Assembly (NCBI GenBank): GCA_947497195.1
Contig: CANMGM010000148.1
Coordinates: forward strand, 1-6,166
DNA from: Bacteroidota bacterium
Lineage (GTDB): Bacteria > Bacteroidota > Bacteroidia > M30B66
DNA: 6,166 nt
Direction of reading: 5' to 3'
Numbering within the stretch: the first letter of the stretch is position 1; the number at the start of each line of letters is the position of its first letter. Below are positions 1 to 6,166 of this stretch, one piece after another. The notes beneath the pieces were generated by a model. The model made no database searches. It saw only the letters and a program-made list of their open reading frames with translations, and was not told the DNA's origin. Position numbers and translations under genes: made by a program.

Positions 1-834
1 AAAAGCAGAAGTCGGAGAACAGAAAAAGAAGGCGATGAATTGGGATATCGGCCGGATTATATTCCCGCGCCAAAACGTGTATTCCGAACACCATCGAAAT
101 CGAAACCGACCCTCGAATCAAAAGATGGTAAAATACGCTTGAATAAATATATCGCCAATGCAGGTATTTGCAGCCGACGTGAGGCAGATGAGCTCATCCA
201 AAGCGGCGCAATCAAAGTAAACGGTGAGATTATAACCACGCTCGGTTTCAGAGTTAGTCCTATTGATAAAATTCAATATGGTAACGAAACGTTGAGCCGT
301 GAAAAGAAGCAGTATGTATTGCTCAATAAGCCGAAAGATTACATCACAACTGCCAACGATCCTGAAGGCCGAAAAACGGTAATGGAACTGGTAAAAGATG
401 CCTGCAGAGAACGCTTGTATCCGGTAGGTAGGCTCGATAGGGCTACAACCGGTTTGCTGCTCATGACTAACGACGGTGAACTTGCCAAACGATTAATGCA
501 TCCCTCGCATGAGATGCGCAAAGTATACCATGTTACATTGAACAAAAATCTGAAAGCGGTCGATTTGAAGAAAATTTCTGAAGGTCTTGATCTGGAAGAT
601 GGAAAGGCAGAGGTTGACGAGGTTGCCTGGGCATCGCAAGAAAATAAAGAAGAGGTAGGAGTCGTGCTCCATTCGGGTAAAAACCGGATTGTGCGCCGTA
701 TATTCGAACATCTCGGCTATGAGGTATTGAAACTCGACCGAACAGGATTGGCAGGCTTAACCAAAAAGAATTTACCGCGCGGGAAATTCAGATTTTTAAC
801 CGAAAAAGAGCTCATCATGCTTCGTATGGGTTAA
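1..834 (+). CDS. rluB: 23S rRNA pseudouridine synthase, RluB/RsuA family (5' partial)
   Basis: The enzyme isomerises a uridine in ribosomal RNA to pseudouridine; the RluB subgroup acts on helix 89 of 23S rRNA near the peptidyl-transferase centre. The frame is open from base 1, so the true start lies outside the window; a TTG at 40 is only an internal possibility. Counting from that TTG, residues 32-85 form an S4 RNA-binding domain (RLNKYIANAGICSRREADEL...KVNG). Residues 92-240 are the catalytic domain, with the hallmark GRLDRATTGLLLMTNDG at 130-146 and the catalytic aspartate at 133. The following LAKRLMHPSHEMRKVYHV resembles RluB more than RsuA or RluF. The C-terminal GKNRIVRRIFEHLGYEV is also typical. 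The visible N-terminal part before the S4 domain is basic and low in complexity, as is common for Bacteroidota members. It leads the GH3 gene by 10 bases, so the two are probably co-transcribed. The family is certain; the exact target uridine is inferred. Confidence 0.93.
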   Translation, partial: KSRSRRTEKEGDELGYRPDYIPAPKRVFRTPSKSKPTLESKDGKIRLNKYIANAGICSRREADELIQSGAIKVNGEIITTLGFRVSPIDKIQYGNETLSREKKQYVLLNKPKDYITTANDPEGRKTVMELVKDACRERLYPVGRLDRATTGLLLMTNDGELAKRLMHPSHEMRKVYHVTLNKNLKAVDLKKISEGLDLEDGKAEVDEVAWASQENKEEVGVVLHSGKNRIVRRIFEHLGYEVLKLDRTGLAGLTKKNLPRGKFRFLTEKELIMLRMG

Positions 835-844
835 ACAGAGTACT

Positions 845-2380
845 ATGGCATTGATTGGAAAGGCAATAAAACGTGCAATTACCCTCCAAAAGACGTTGAA
901 AAGGGTACGCAGAAGGCAAACCCCTCTCAAAAAACAGGAGAAGACCTTTTTGAAACTCTTGCGCAAAGCGCAGAATACCGAGTTTGGCAAACACCATCTT
1001 TTTGATGAAATGTTGCTTTCGGGGAATCCGCTTGATTTTTTTCAACAGCGGGTGCCGGTTTGTGATTACAATTCCATTTACCGCGACTGGTGGCATCGCT
1101 TATTGGATGGAGAAGAAAATATAACCTGGCCAGGCAAAGTCATGTATTTTGCTTTAAGCTCAGGAACATCGGGCGCGCCAAGCAAGAAAATTCCGGTAAC
1201 GCAAGCCATGATTCGCAGTATGCGAAGAACATCTGTACGACAGATATTATCGCTTGCCTATTATGATTTACCACCTGAATTGTTTGAGAAAGGCATTTTT
1301 ATGCTGGGCGGATCGACCGATTTACTGAAGCGAAGTAGTTATTATGAAGGCGATTTGAGCGGTATTAATGCTTCGCAAATTCCTTTTTGGTTTCAGGCCC
1401 ACTACAAACCCGGGAAGAAAATTGCCCGGGAGCGCGATTGGGAAGCGAAACTCGATGAGATAGTTCTTGCAGCGAAAGACTGGGATATCGGAATCATAGT
1501 TGGTGTTCCGGCATGGATTCAAATCGCTATGGAACGCATCATCAAACATTACAATGTCGATACAATTCACGATATCTGGCCGAACCTGCAGATATACGTA
1601 CACGGTGGGGTGTATTTCGAACCCTACAAGAAAGGATTTGAGCGCTTGTTTCGCAAGCCCTTGCACTACATCGAAACCTATCTTGCTTCAGAAGGATTTA
1701 TTGCCCTGCAAGCTGAAAAAGAGCGAACCGCGATGGAGCTTGTCCTGAACAATGGCATTTTCTATGAATTTATTCCGTTTAATGAGCAGCATTTCGATGG
1801 CGATGGCGCTCTCAAGAAGGGTGCGAAAGCATTAACGATTGGCCAAGTGGAGACCGGTGTTGATTACGCATTAATCATGTCGACTTGCGCCGGTGCATGG
1901 AGGTATATGATTGGCGATACGATTCGCTTTACAGATCTGGAACGCTGCGAGATTATTATTACCGGACGAACCAAGCACTACCTAAGCATTTGTGGCGAGC
2001 ATTTAAGCGTCGATAACATGAATCAGGCTATTTTGAGCGCATCAGACAAACATGACGTTCAAGTCCCTGAGTTTTGCGTATCGGGCTTTATTCACGAAGG
2101 CCGTTTTGGTCATCAATGGTATATTGGATGCGACAATTCAGTTGAAGCCGAAGCGTTTCGACAAAGTGTCGATGATGCATTAAAATCGTTGAATGATGAT
2201 TATGCCGTTGAGCGGCGTTCTGCATTGAAGGAAATGAATCTGGAGGTCATTCCGGTGGCATTGTTCTATGATTGGATGCGCAAGAATGGCAAGGAAGGCG
2301 GACAAAATAAATTTCCACGTGTGTTAAAGAAGGAGCAGTTGGCCGATTGGCAGGCGTTTCTCCGTTCGGTTCGTGTATGA
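845..2380 (+). CDS. GH3 family adenylate-forming enzyme (putative acyl acid-amido synthetase)
   Basis: This 511-residue protein belongs to the GH3 branch of the ANL (acyl-CoA synthetase/luciferase-like) superfamily. Characterised plant GH3 enzymes activate a carboxylic acid with ATP to an acyl-adenylate and then join it to an amino acid. All three nucleotide-binding motifs are visible: SSGTSGAPSKKIP at 105-117 (phosphate-binding loop), YLASEGFIAL at 279-288, and WRYMIGDTIRF at 352-362 with the conserved aspartate at 358. The hinge region ITGRTKHYLSICGEHLS (372-388) leads into the smaller C-terminal domain, which ends with the conserved GGQNKFPR at 485-492. No signal peptide is seen, so it should be cytoplasmic; the first 35 residues are strongly basic. 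Length is normal for bacterial members and the frame is intact. The ATG at 845 is the first codon after the upstream stop and has no clear Shine-Dalgarno sequence. The stop overlaps the next gene's ATG. Bacterial GH3 substrates are largely unknown, so neither the acid nor the amino acid can be named. Confidence 0.93.
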   Translation: MALIGKAIKRAITLQKTLKRVRRRQTPLKKQEKTFLKLLRKAQNTEFGKHHLFDEMLLSGNPLDFFQQRVPVCDYNSIYRDWWHRLLDGEENITWPGKVMYFALSSGTSGAPSKKIPVTQAMIRSMRRTSVRQILSLAYYDLPPELFEKGIFMLGGSTDLLKRSSYYEGDLSGINASQIPFWFQAHYKPGKKIARERDWEAKLDEIVLAAKDWDIGIIVGVPAWIQIAMERIIKHYNVDTIHDIWPNLQIYVHGGVYFEPYKKGFERLFRKPLHYIETYLASEGFIALQAEKERTAMELVLNNGIFYEFIPFNEQHFDGDGALKKGAKALTIGQVETGVDYALIMSTCAGAWRYMIGDTIRFTDLERCEIIITGRTKHYLSICGEHLSVDNMNQAILSASDKHDVQVPEFCVSGFIHEGRFGHQWYIGCDNSVEAEAFRQSVDDALKSLNDDYAVERRSALKEMNLEVIPVALFYDWMRKNGKEGGQNKFPRVLKKEQLADWQAFLRSVRV

Positions 2381-3015
2381 CAGCTGATGCATTGCTCACA
2401 GGATTTTTAACCGGACTTTGGCTGAGTTTTTCATTCGGGCCGGTGTTTTTCTTGTTGATTCAAACATCAGTGCAGAAAGGAATCAGGTCGGCACTTTTCT
2501 TCGATCTGGGTGTTTTACTTAGCGATCTCTTCTACATTATTATTTCTTTTTTCGGTGCCAGTATTATTCTGGGAAATGATCATTACCGCGATATAATTGG
2601 CATTGTCGGAGGTCTTATCCTTGTGGGCTTTGGATTACTCCCCTTCTTCCAGAAAACACGAACGCCCGATGTTAACTCCGATATAGAGTTGCCTGGATCT
2701 GCACGCAAAGGCATGGCAGGTCAGGTATTGAAGGGCTTTTTGGTGAATGTATTGAATCCATCGGTTTTGTTGATATGGTTCGGTGCTACAACCGTTGCAT
2801 TTACTGCATATTCGGGAAACAAAGGCATTGTTGGTCTTTATTTTCTTTCTACCCTGCTAACCTATTTCGGAATCGACATAGCCAAGGTTTACCTAGCATT
2901 AAAACTGAAACGCTTTCTGAATGAAAGAACCCTGCAACTGGTGAATCGCATTTCGGGTGCAGTAATTATTGCATTCGGCCTTTATTTGGTTTTAACAACA
3001 GCCCTTGCTGCTTAA
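2377..3015 (+). CDS. LysE/RhtB-family exporter
   Basis: This is a 212-residue inner-membrane protein of the LysE/RhtB superfamily, whose characterised members export amino acids and related small metabolites by secondary transport. Six hydrophobic segments can be seen at roughly residues 5-28, 38-62, 71-92, 118-145, 149-172 and 190-210, which matches the family layout. The signature GPVFFLLIQTSVQKG (21-35), followed by ALFFDLGVLLSDLFYI, fits the first conserved block. NVLNPSVLLIWFG (124-136) fits the N-x-x-NP block after the central loop. The ATG at 2377 is chosen because it gives the usual family length and forms an ATGA overlap with the GH3 stop; an in-frame TTG at 2347 would add ten polar residues from inside the GH3 gene. 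The overlap implies translational coupling, so the exported substrate may be related to the GH3 product or its amino acid. The actual substrate cannot be read from the sequence. Confidence 0.9.
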   Translation: MTADALLTGFLTGLWLSFSFGPVFFLLIQTSVQKGIRSALFFDLGVLLSDLFYIIISFFGASIILGNDHYRDIIGIVGGLILVGFGLLPFFQKTRTPDVNSDIELPGSARKGMAGQVLKGFLVNVLNPSVLLIWFGATTVAFTAYSGNKGIVGLYFLSTLLTYFGIDIAKVYLALKLKRFLNERTLQLVNRISGAVIIAFGLYLVLTTALAA

Positions 3016-3023
3016 AATCACCT

Positions 3024-3044
3024 TATGACCTGACATCGGTCATA
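3024..3044. repeat. 7-bp inverted repeat in the gap after the exporter gene
   Basis: TATGACC (3024-3030) is followed by a 7-base spacer and its perfect complement GGTCATA (3038-3044). It sits 9 bases after the exporter stop, in the 77-base gap before the small helical protein. No T-run follows, so it is not a standard intrinsic terminator. It could be a weak mRNA hairpin between two cistrons, an operator, or chance. The rest of the gap shows no convincing Bacteroidota-type promoter. Confidence 0.35.
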
Positions 3045-3092
3045 CTTCGGAAAACGATATTGGATGAAATTTGTCTTATAAAATTCAACCCA

Positions 3093-3476
3093 ATGTTCAA
3101 AACAGCGCTTATAACTGATTTGCACCGCACAAACCGCGAGTGGCTCAACTTGATAAATTTTTATCGCGACGAAGTTCGTGTGATGGAAAAACGCATGAGT
3201 GAAATCGCTTCGAAGAATACAGGAAAGGAAGTTTTGGCGAATTTGGAACATTTTCAGAATCAAGTAATCATTCAAAAGGCTCATCTGGATGATATGCAGG
3301 GAGATATTGTTCAGTTAGAGGACATTATTTCCGATGAAATCAAGAAAAACCAGACCGCTGCCGATCATCGCCGCCATGCGATTCCTGAAAAACTGAATCA
3401 GGACATGGAACAATTTCGAAAATTGTTCTACGAACTGCGTAAGAATTTCATGGAATACATGGTTAAAGTGATGTAA
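3093..3476 (+). CDS. Small helical, probably coiled-coil protein of unknown function
   Basis: The product is 127 residues, highly charged and almost free of helix breakers. There is no signal peptide and no membrane segment, so it is probably cytoplasmic. Two long helical stretches are suggested: residues 8-90, with heptad-like spacing of L, I, V and F (for example EWLNLINFYRDEVRVMEKRM and the later VIIQKAHLDDMQGDIVQLED), and residues 97-125 (EKLNQDMEQFRKLFYELRKN). The KNTGKEVLANLEHFQNQ segment at 41-57 is the most distinctive part. I chose the ATG at 3093, preceded by AT-rich DNA as in many Bacteroidota genes; an in-frame TTG at 3060 would add 11 residues but is less likely. The gene follows the exporter by 77 bases and converges on the cysteine desulfurase gene, with 15 bases between stops. 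No named family is recognised. The coherent amphipathic protein and lack of overlap with other genes argue that it is real. Confidence 0.75.
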   Translation: MFKTALITDLHRTNREWLNLINFYRDEVRVMEKRMSEIASKNTGKEVLANLEHFQNQVIIQKAHLDDMQGDIVQLEDIISDEIKKNQTAADHRRHAIPEKLNQDMEQFRKLFYELRKNFMEYMVKVM

Positions 3477-3491
3477 GGCTTTGGTTATTTG

Positions 3492-4619
3492 TTAGGAGCG
3501 TGTTCCAAGGAAGAGGTCGGCAATTTGTTCGGCCTCTTTCATTTTTGTAGCCCAGCCCCAGCTTAACCTAAAAAAGCACTTTGCTTCTTCGTTCGAATAG
3601 CCCAAGGCCAGCGGCACATGCGATAGTTTACCATCCATTGCTTGGCAAGCCGAGCCACTGGAGAAACACACTTCTGGGAGTTTTCGAATCAGATCCTTCG
3701 CCAGAATTCCCGGAATGCGCATGTACAATGTATTGGATAGTGCTGGTGCATCGGCCAAACCAATGGCCCCCAATTCCGAAATAAAGAAGCGCTCCAAATA
3801 GTTCTTTATTGCCGAAAATTCATCCCGATGTTTAGACAAGCTAGCCTTTGAGATTTCGGCGGCCTTACCCATACCAACAAGCCCCGGTACATTAAGCGTT
3901 CCGGAGCGTAATCCGTTTTCGTGTCTGCCTCCGTGCAATAAGGGTGTTAGCGTTTCTGCATCAAATGATTCTTTGCAATACAGCGCTCCTACGCCTTTCG
4001 GACCGCCGAATTTATGCGATGATAAAGCCAGAAAATCAATTTCAAGATTGTTCACATCAACATCAATTTTGCCGCATGCTTGTGTGGCATCGCACACAAA
4101 AATGCTTCCTGCTTCGCGTGTCATTGATGCAATTTCCTGAACCGGATAAATATGACCGGTTTCGTTGTTTGCCAGCATGCAACAAACCATGAGTGTGTCT
4201 TTTCGAAGTAAGAATTGAAATCGCTCAAGATCGGGCATTCCTATTTTATTTAGGGGAATGTAATCGATTTCAAATCCATGTTCTGATAGGAAATTTAACG
4301 TGTCGAGTACAGCACTATGCTCGGTTGGCAAGGTTAGAATATGTCGCCCGCGATTTGCATTGGCCTGAGCATAGCCTTTTATGGCGAGATTCAGCGATTC
4401 GGTTGCGCCCGAAGTGAAAGTGATTTGTTTTGATTCCGCTCCGATCAAAGAAGCGGTTTGTTCACGTGCCCTTTCAACAGCCCGGTTTGCAGCTCGTCCC
4501 AATGAACATGATGTGTTCGCCGGATTTCCGAAGTGTTCCGTAAAAAAGGGTAGCATCGCATCCACTACTTCGGGCATTACGGGTGTTGTAGCGTTGTAGT
4601 CGAAATAAAAGGGCTTCAT
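3492..4619 (-). CDS. Cysteine desulfurase, class I (NifS/IscS-like), short C-terminus
   Basis: This PLP enzyme removes sulfur from L-cysteine to give alanine and a protein-bound persulfide for iron-sulfur cluster assembly or tRNA thiolation. All key residues of the 375-residue protein are visible. H101 (TEHSAV) stacks on PLP; N152 (NNETG), D177 and Q180 (DATQ) contact the cofactor; K203 in SSHKFGGPKG forms the Schiff base. C325 in SSGSACQ is the catalytic cysteine of the class I loop, and R351 should bind the substrate carboxylate. H101, K203 and C325 are each offset by three from E. coli IscS H104, K206 and C328. Unlike IscS (404 residues), it ends soon after the RLSWGWAT motif and lacks the tail that docks IscU. 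The ATG at 4619 overlaps the upstream gene's TGA (ATGA), so translation is probably coupled. The specific sulfur acceptor cannot be told; since many Bacteroidota build clusters with the Suf system, tRNA thiolation through MnmA is one possibility. Confidence 0.94.
   Translation of the reverse strand: MKPFYFDYNATTPVMPEVVDAMLPFFTEHFGNPANTSCSLGRAANRAVERAREQTASLIGAESKQITFTSGATESLNLAIKGYAQANANRGRHILTLPTEHSAVLDTLNFLSEHGFEIDYIPLNKIGMPDLERFQFLLRKDTLMVCCMLANNETGHIYPVQEIASMTREAGSIFVCDATQACGKIDVDVNNLEIDFLALSSHKFGGPKGVGALYCKESFDAETLTPLLHGGRHENGLRSGTLNVPGLVGMGKAAEISKASLSKHRDEFSAIKNYLERFFISELGAIGLADAPALSNTLYMRIPGILAKDLIRKLPEVCFSSGSACQAMDGKLSHVPLALGYSNEEAKCFFRLSWGWATKMKEAEQIADLFLGTRS
3511..3546 (+). terminator. 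Possible intrinsic terminator inside the convergent gene's 3' end
   Basis: AAGAGGTCGG (3511-3520) can pair with TCGGCCTCTT (3529-3538) across an 8-base loop. This gives a 10-bp stem with two G-T wobbles, followed by TCATTTTT. The orientation suits transcripts of the plus-strand group, whose last stop codon ends at 3476. The hairpin lies within the last codons of the minus-strand cysteine desulfurase gene (encoding KEAEQIADLF), so part of the symmetry may be chance. The minus-strand side has no T-run after the stem, so it would not end the desulfurase transcript. Confidence 0.4.
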
Positions 4620-6073
4620 GACTTAATTTTCTCCTTTATCCATCCGGTGTATCGAATTATTTCTCCGTCTTCGGGCACTGGCGTCCAGGTTTTGACAAAC
4701 TGCAAAACATCGGGTTTTAATGTGCGTGATCTGAATCCATCCGGATTGCTCACCACCTTAAACATCAGTTGAATCAACTCCCTTTCTTTACGGAATCGGT
4801 CTTGTTCTAAGGCTTCAGCAAAAGTTTTGGCAATCTGTTCTTTTCGGTATAGCCAGAAGTCAAAATCGCCTAATTCGAAACGGATAATCAACTCGGCGAC
4901 TGCCATTTTAAACTTCACCGACTCGTCGGCCTTTTTAAACGAGGCGCAAATTGCCGCTTTGCCGAGTTGTCGGGCAGCCTGCTGAAATTGCTTTAGGTCG
5001 AAATAGCTTGTGGCAAGGTTGAGATACACAAAAAGTTCATAAAAAGGAACCTTTTGCAGATTTGGATTTTTAAGCAAGTTTTGCAGAATCTCGATAGCTC
5101 GCGGAATATCGAAGGTTGAATAATTGTTTACCAGGGCATTGTAGTAAAAAACTTCGAAGCGTTCGTAAAGCAAATTATTAAATGCCTGCATGGCATGATG
5201 CAATTGTTCTGCAAACTGAAGTGATTCCTCCACTTTGCCGTTTTTAAACAAGCTGTTTACCAAATAGGTAAGCATTTGCAGTTTGGTTTCGTGATTGCCT
5301 CGGTTGAAAAGCTGCTCACCAGAAAATTCGGAGAAGGTTTTTCGAAGGTACTCCTCTAAAGTGAGATAATCTTGTTTTTGTAACAGGGTTTGACTTACGA
5401 GCCCGTATACCTTAAACCGAAAACGTGGTGAGGCGGCCAGTTCCTTATCGTCTGAAAATCGCGAGATTGTTTCTTCGAGAATTCCCAACAAATCCTGCTG
5501 GCGCTGCCCCATGTTTTGGGTGAGTTTCAAACGGTGCGATACGATAGCCAATAAATCGTCGAGCTGCCTTATTCGGCTTAGGTTTCGCGTATTCTCTTTA
5601 CGCAGATTAACGTATGTTTCGGGGTCGATTACCAGCAATTCGTTCGATAGGCGGATGAATTCTCCGTAAATAATGTCGAGAATTTCGTGAAACTCATTCT
5701 TCTGCGCCTTTAGTTCGGCTTTCTTAAGGAAATGGAAAGCAAGGGCAAACTTGTTTTTCGAATTGTAGATGCGCACAATTTGCATCAGTTTATAAACAGC
5801 CAATAATTCTTCCTCGTCGGCATGTTGCAAAACTAGCGAGCGGTTGATGTCGTCGATGAGGCGGTTTTTTAATCGGTAAAATGCGTTTTTATCGCCATCA
5901 CTATAAAATCGTTTCAGCGTTTTTCCTTCAGCATTTTCGCGATTTTTTCGGAGTTCATCCAACAAATACAAATCTCTTCGTTCTTCATTTCCTTGTTGGC
6001 GGTGTGCAATCAACTTAAAGAAACGAAGCTCTTCTTTATTCATTGAATCAATTATTTCGGGTAGAATGTCCAT
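4616..6073 (-). CDS. TPR-like all-helical protein of unknown function
   Basis: The product is 485 residues, almost entirely predicted helix, with no signal peptide or membrane segment. The N-terminal block NKEELRFFKLIAHRQQG (residues 12-28) and a following FYRLKNRLIDDINRSLV (65-81) resemble the start of a set of Bacteroidota TPR-like proteins I recall, in which a 'K-E-x-R-x-FKL' helix precedes helical repeats; this is from memory, not a search. Paired helices of TPR type are clearest at about 267-294, 307-334 and 346-377 (YLNLATSYFDLKQFQQAARQ). Such folds usually bind partner proteins. The ATG at 6073 is favoured because homology-like sequence begins there. The same frame stays open to the window edge, so a longer product cannot be fully excluded, but the extra 31 residues look like translated upstream DNA. 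Its TGA overlaps the cysteine desulfurase ATG, making it the first gene of a coupled pair. Function is unknown. Confidence 0.82.
   Translation of the reverse strand: MDILPEIIDSMNKEELRFFKLIAHRQQGNEERRDLYLLDELRKNRENAEGKTLKRFYSDGDKNAFYRLKNRLIDDINRSLVLQHADEEELLAVYKLMQIVRIYNSKNKFALAFHFLKKAELKAQKNEFHEILDIIYGEFIRLSNELLVIDPETYVNLRKENTRNLSRIRQLDDLLAIVSHRLKLTQNMGQRQQDLLGILEETISRFSDDKELAASPRFRFKVYGLVSQTLLQKQDYLTLEEYLRKTFSEFSGEQLFNRGNHETKLQMLTYLVNSLFKNGKVEESLQFAEQLHHAMQAFNNLLYERFEVFYYNALVNNYSTFDIPRAIEILQNLLKNPNLQKVPFYELFVYLNLATSYFDLKQFQQAARQLGKAAICASFKKADESVKFKMAVAELIIRFELGDFDFWLYRKEQIAKTFAEALEQDRFRKERELIQLMFKVVSNPDGFRSRTLKPDVLQFVKTWTPVPEDGEIIRYTGWIKEKIKS
4631..4637 (-). promoter_or_regulatory. Shine-Dalgarno-like site for the cysteine desulfurase
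   Basis: Read on the minus strand, AAAGGAG lies 11 bases before the ATG at 4619, within the last codons of the helical-protein gene. It is the only good Shine-Dalgarno match before any gene start in this window and supports the chosen start. The spacer is slightly long. Because the ATG overlaps the upstream stop codon, re-initiation by terminating ribosomes probably contributes as well. Confidence 0.5.
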
Positions 6074-6166
6074 CTTCAATTCAATTTTGAGCGCGTAAGA
6101 ACATTGCAATAATACCGATTTGCATTCAATTCCTTTGAATACTTTTGAATTGAAATCAATTCGCAC
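6074..6166. promoter_or_regulatory. AT-rich upstream region with repeated CAATTC/GAATTG motifs
   Basis: This is the leader of the minus-strand pair and is AT-rich. It holds CAATTC at 6077-6082, 6127-6132 and 6157-6162, and its complement GAATTG at 6147-6152. The last two form an interrupted palindrome, GAATTGA-AA-TCAATTC (6147-6162). A second inverted repeat, ATTCAA-5-TTGAAT, covers 6124-6140. A one-mismatch match to the Bacteroidota -7 element TAnnTTTG (TATTATTG, minus strand, 6114 to 6107) is present, but no correctly spaced -33 TTTG was found. A promoter here is likely by position, yet not proven by the sequence. Confidence 0.35.

Noticed and set aside
1409..1430. Two CCCGGG hexamers 10 bases apart that could form a GC-rich hairpin
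   Set aside because: It lies in the middle of the GH3 coding sequence (encoding PGKKIAR), has no T-run, and each half is self-complementary by itself; most likely chance.
1322..1666. A 114-codon open frame on the minus strand inside the GH3 gene
   Set aside because: It is fully covered by a well-supported GH3 gene, and its translation shows no recognisable domain; it is a shadow frame. The same holds for the other frames opposite the desulfurase and rluB genes.
2347..2376. Longer start (TTG at 2347) for the exporter
   Set aside because: It would add ten polar residues encoded inside the GH3 gene ahead of the first membrane helix; the ATG at 2377 with the ATGA overlap fits the family length.
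3060..3092. TTG at 3060 as start of the small helical protein
   Set aside because: An in-frame ATG lies only 33 bases downstream, and the extra 11 residues do not match the helical character of the rest.
6107..6114. TATTATTG as a -7 promoter element for the minus-strand pair
   Set aside because: It has one mismatch to TAnnTTTG, and there is no TTTG at the expected upstream distance; too weak to call a promoter on its own.
6074..6166. GTG at the window edge as start of the TPR-like protein
   Set aside because: The 31 extra residues are unlike the rest of the protein and come from AT-rich repeat-containing DNA; the ATG at 6073 directly precedes the recognisable N-terminal helix. The edge prevents complete exclusion.
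1..6166. Defence system, mobile element, CRISPR array or biosynthetic cluster
   Set aside because: No transposase, nuclease, helicase, repeat-spacer pattern, recombinase or carrier-protein domain is present; all five genes look like resident chromosomal genes with similar composition.

Overview
The window looks like ordinary chromosomal sequence from a member of the Bacteroidota. The evidence is an RluB-type pseudouridine synthase with a basic N-terminal extension, a bacterial GH3-family protein, two lineage-type helical proteins of unknown function, starts that mostly lack a Shine-Dalgarno sequence, and moderate GC content. I cannot name a genus. There are five genes and almost no spare DNA. 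I see no tRNA, rRNA, insertion sequence, CRISPR array, phage gene or sign of recent transfer.

Left part, plus strand (1-3015): three tightly packed genes. They are an rRNA pseudouridine synthase (rluB-like, 5' end outside the window), a full-length GH3-family adenylate-forming enzyme starting 10 bases later, and a six-helix LysE/RhtB-type exporter whose ATG overlaps the GH3 stop codon as ATGA. The last two are probably translationally coupled. A synthetase that joins amino acids to acyl acids beside an amino-acid-type exporter suggests a make-and-export pair, but this is inference. After a 77-base gap containing a 7-bp inverted repeat comes a small helical, probably coiled-coil protein of 127 residues (3093-3476).

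Right part, minus strand (3492 to the window end): a TPR-like all-helical protein of unknown function, read first, overlaps by ATGA with a class I (NifS/IscS-like) cysteine desulfurase. The desulfurase has all its catalytic residues but lacks the long C-terminal tail that IscS uses to dock IscU. The two groups converge, with only 15 bases between stop codons. A terminator-like hairpin for the plus-strand transcript lies inside the 3' end of the desulfurase gene.

I did not find a clearly new system. The parts most worth a second look are the coupled GH3-LysE pair and the coupled helical-protein/cysteine-desulfurase pair.
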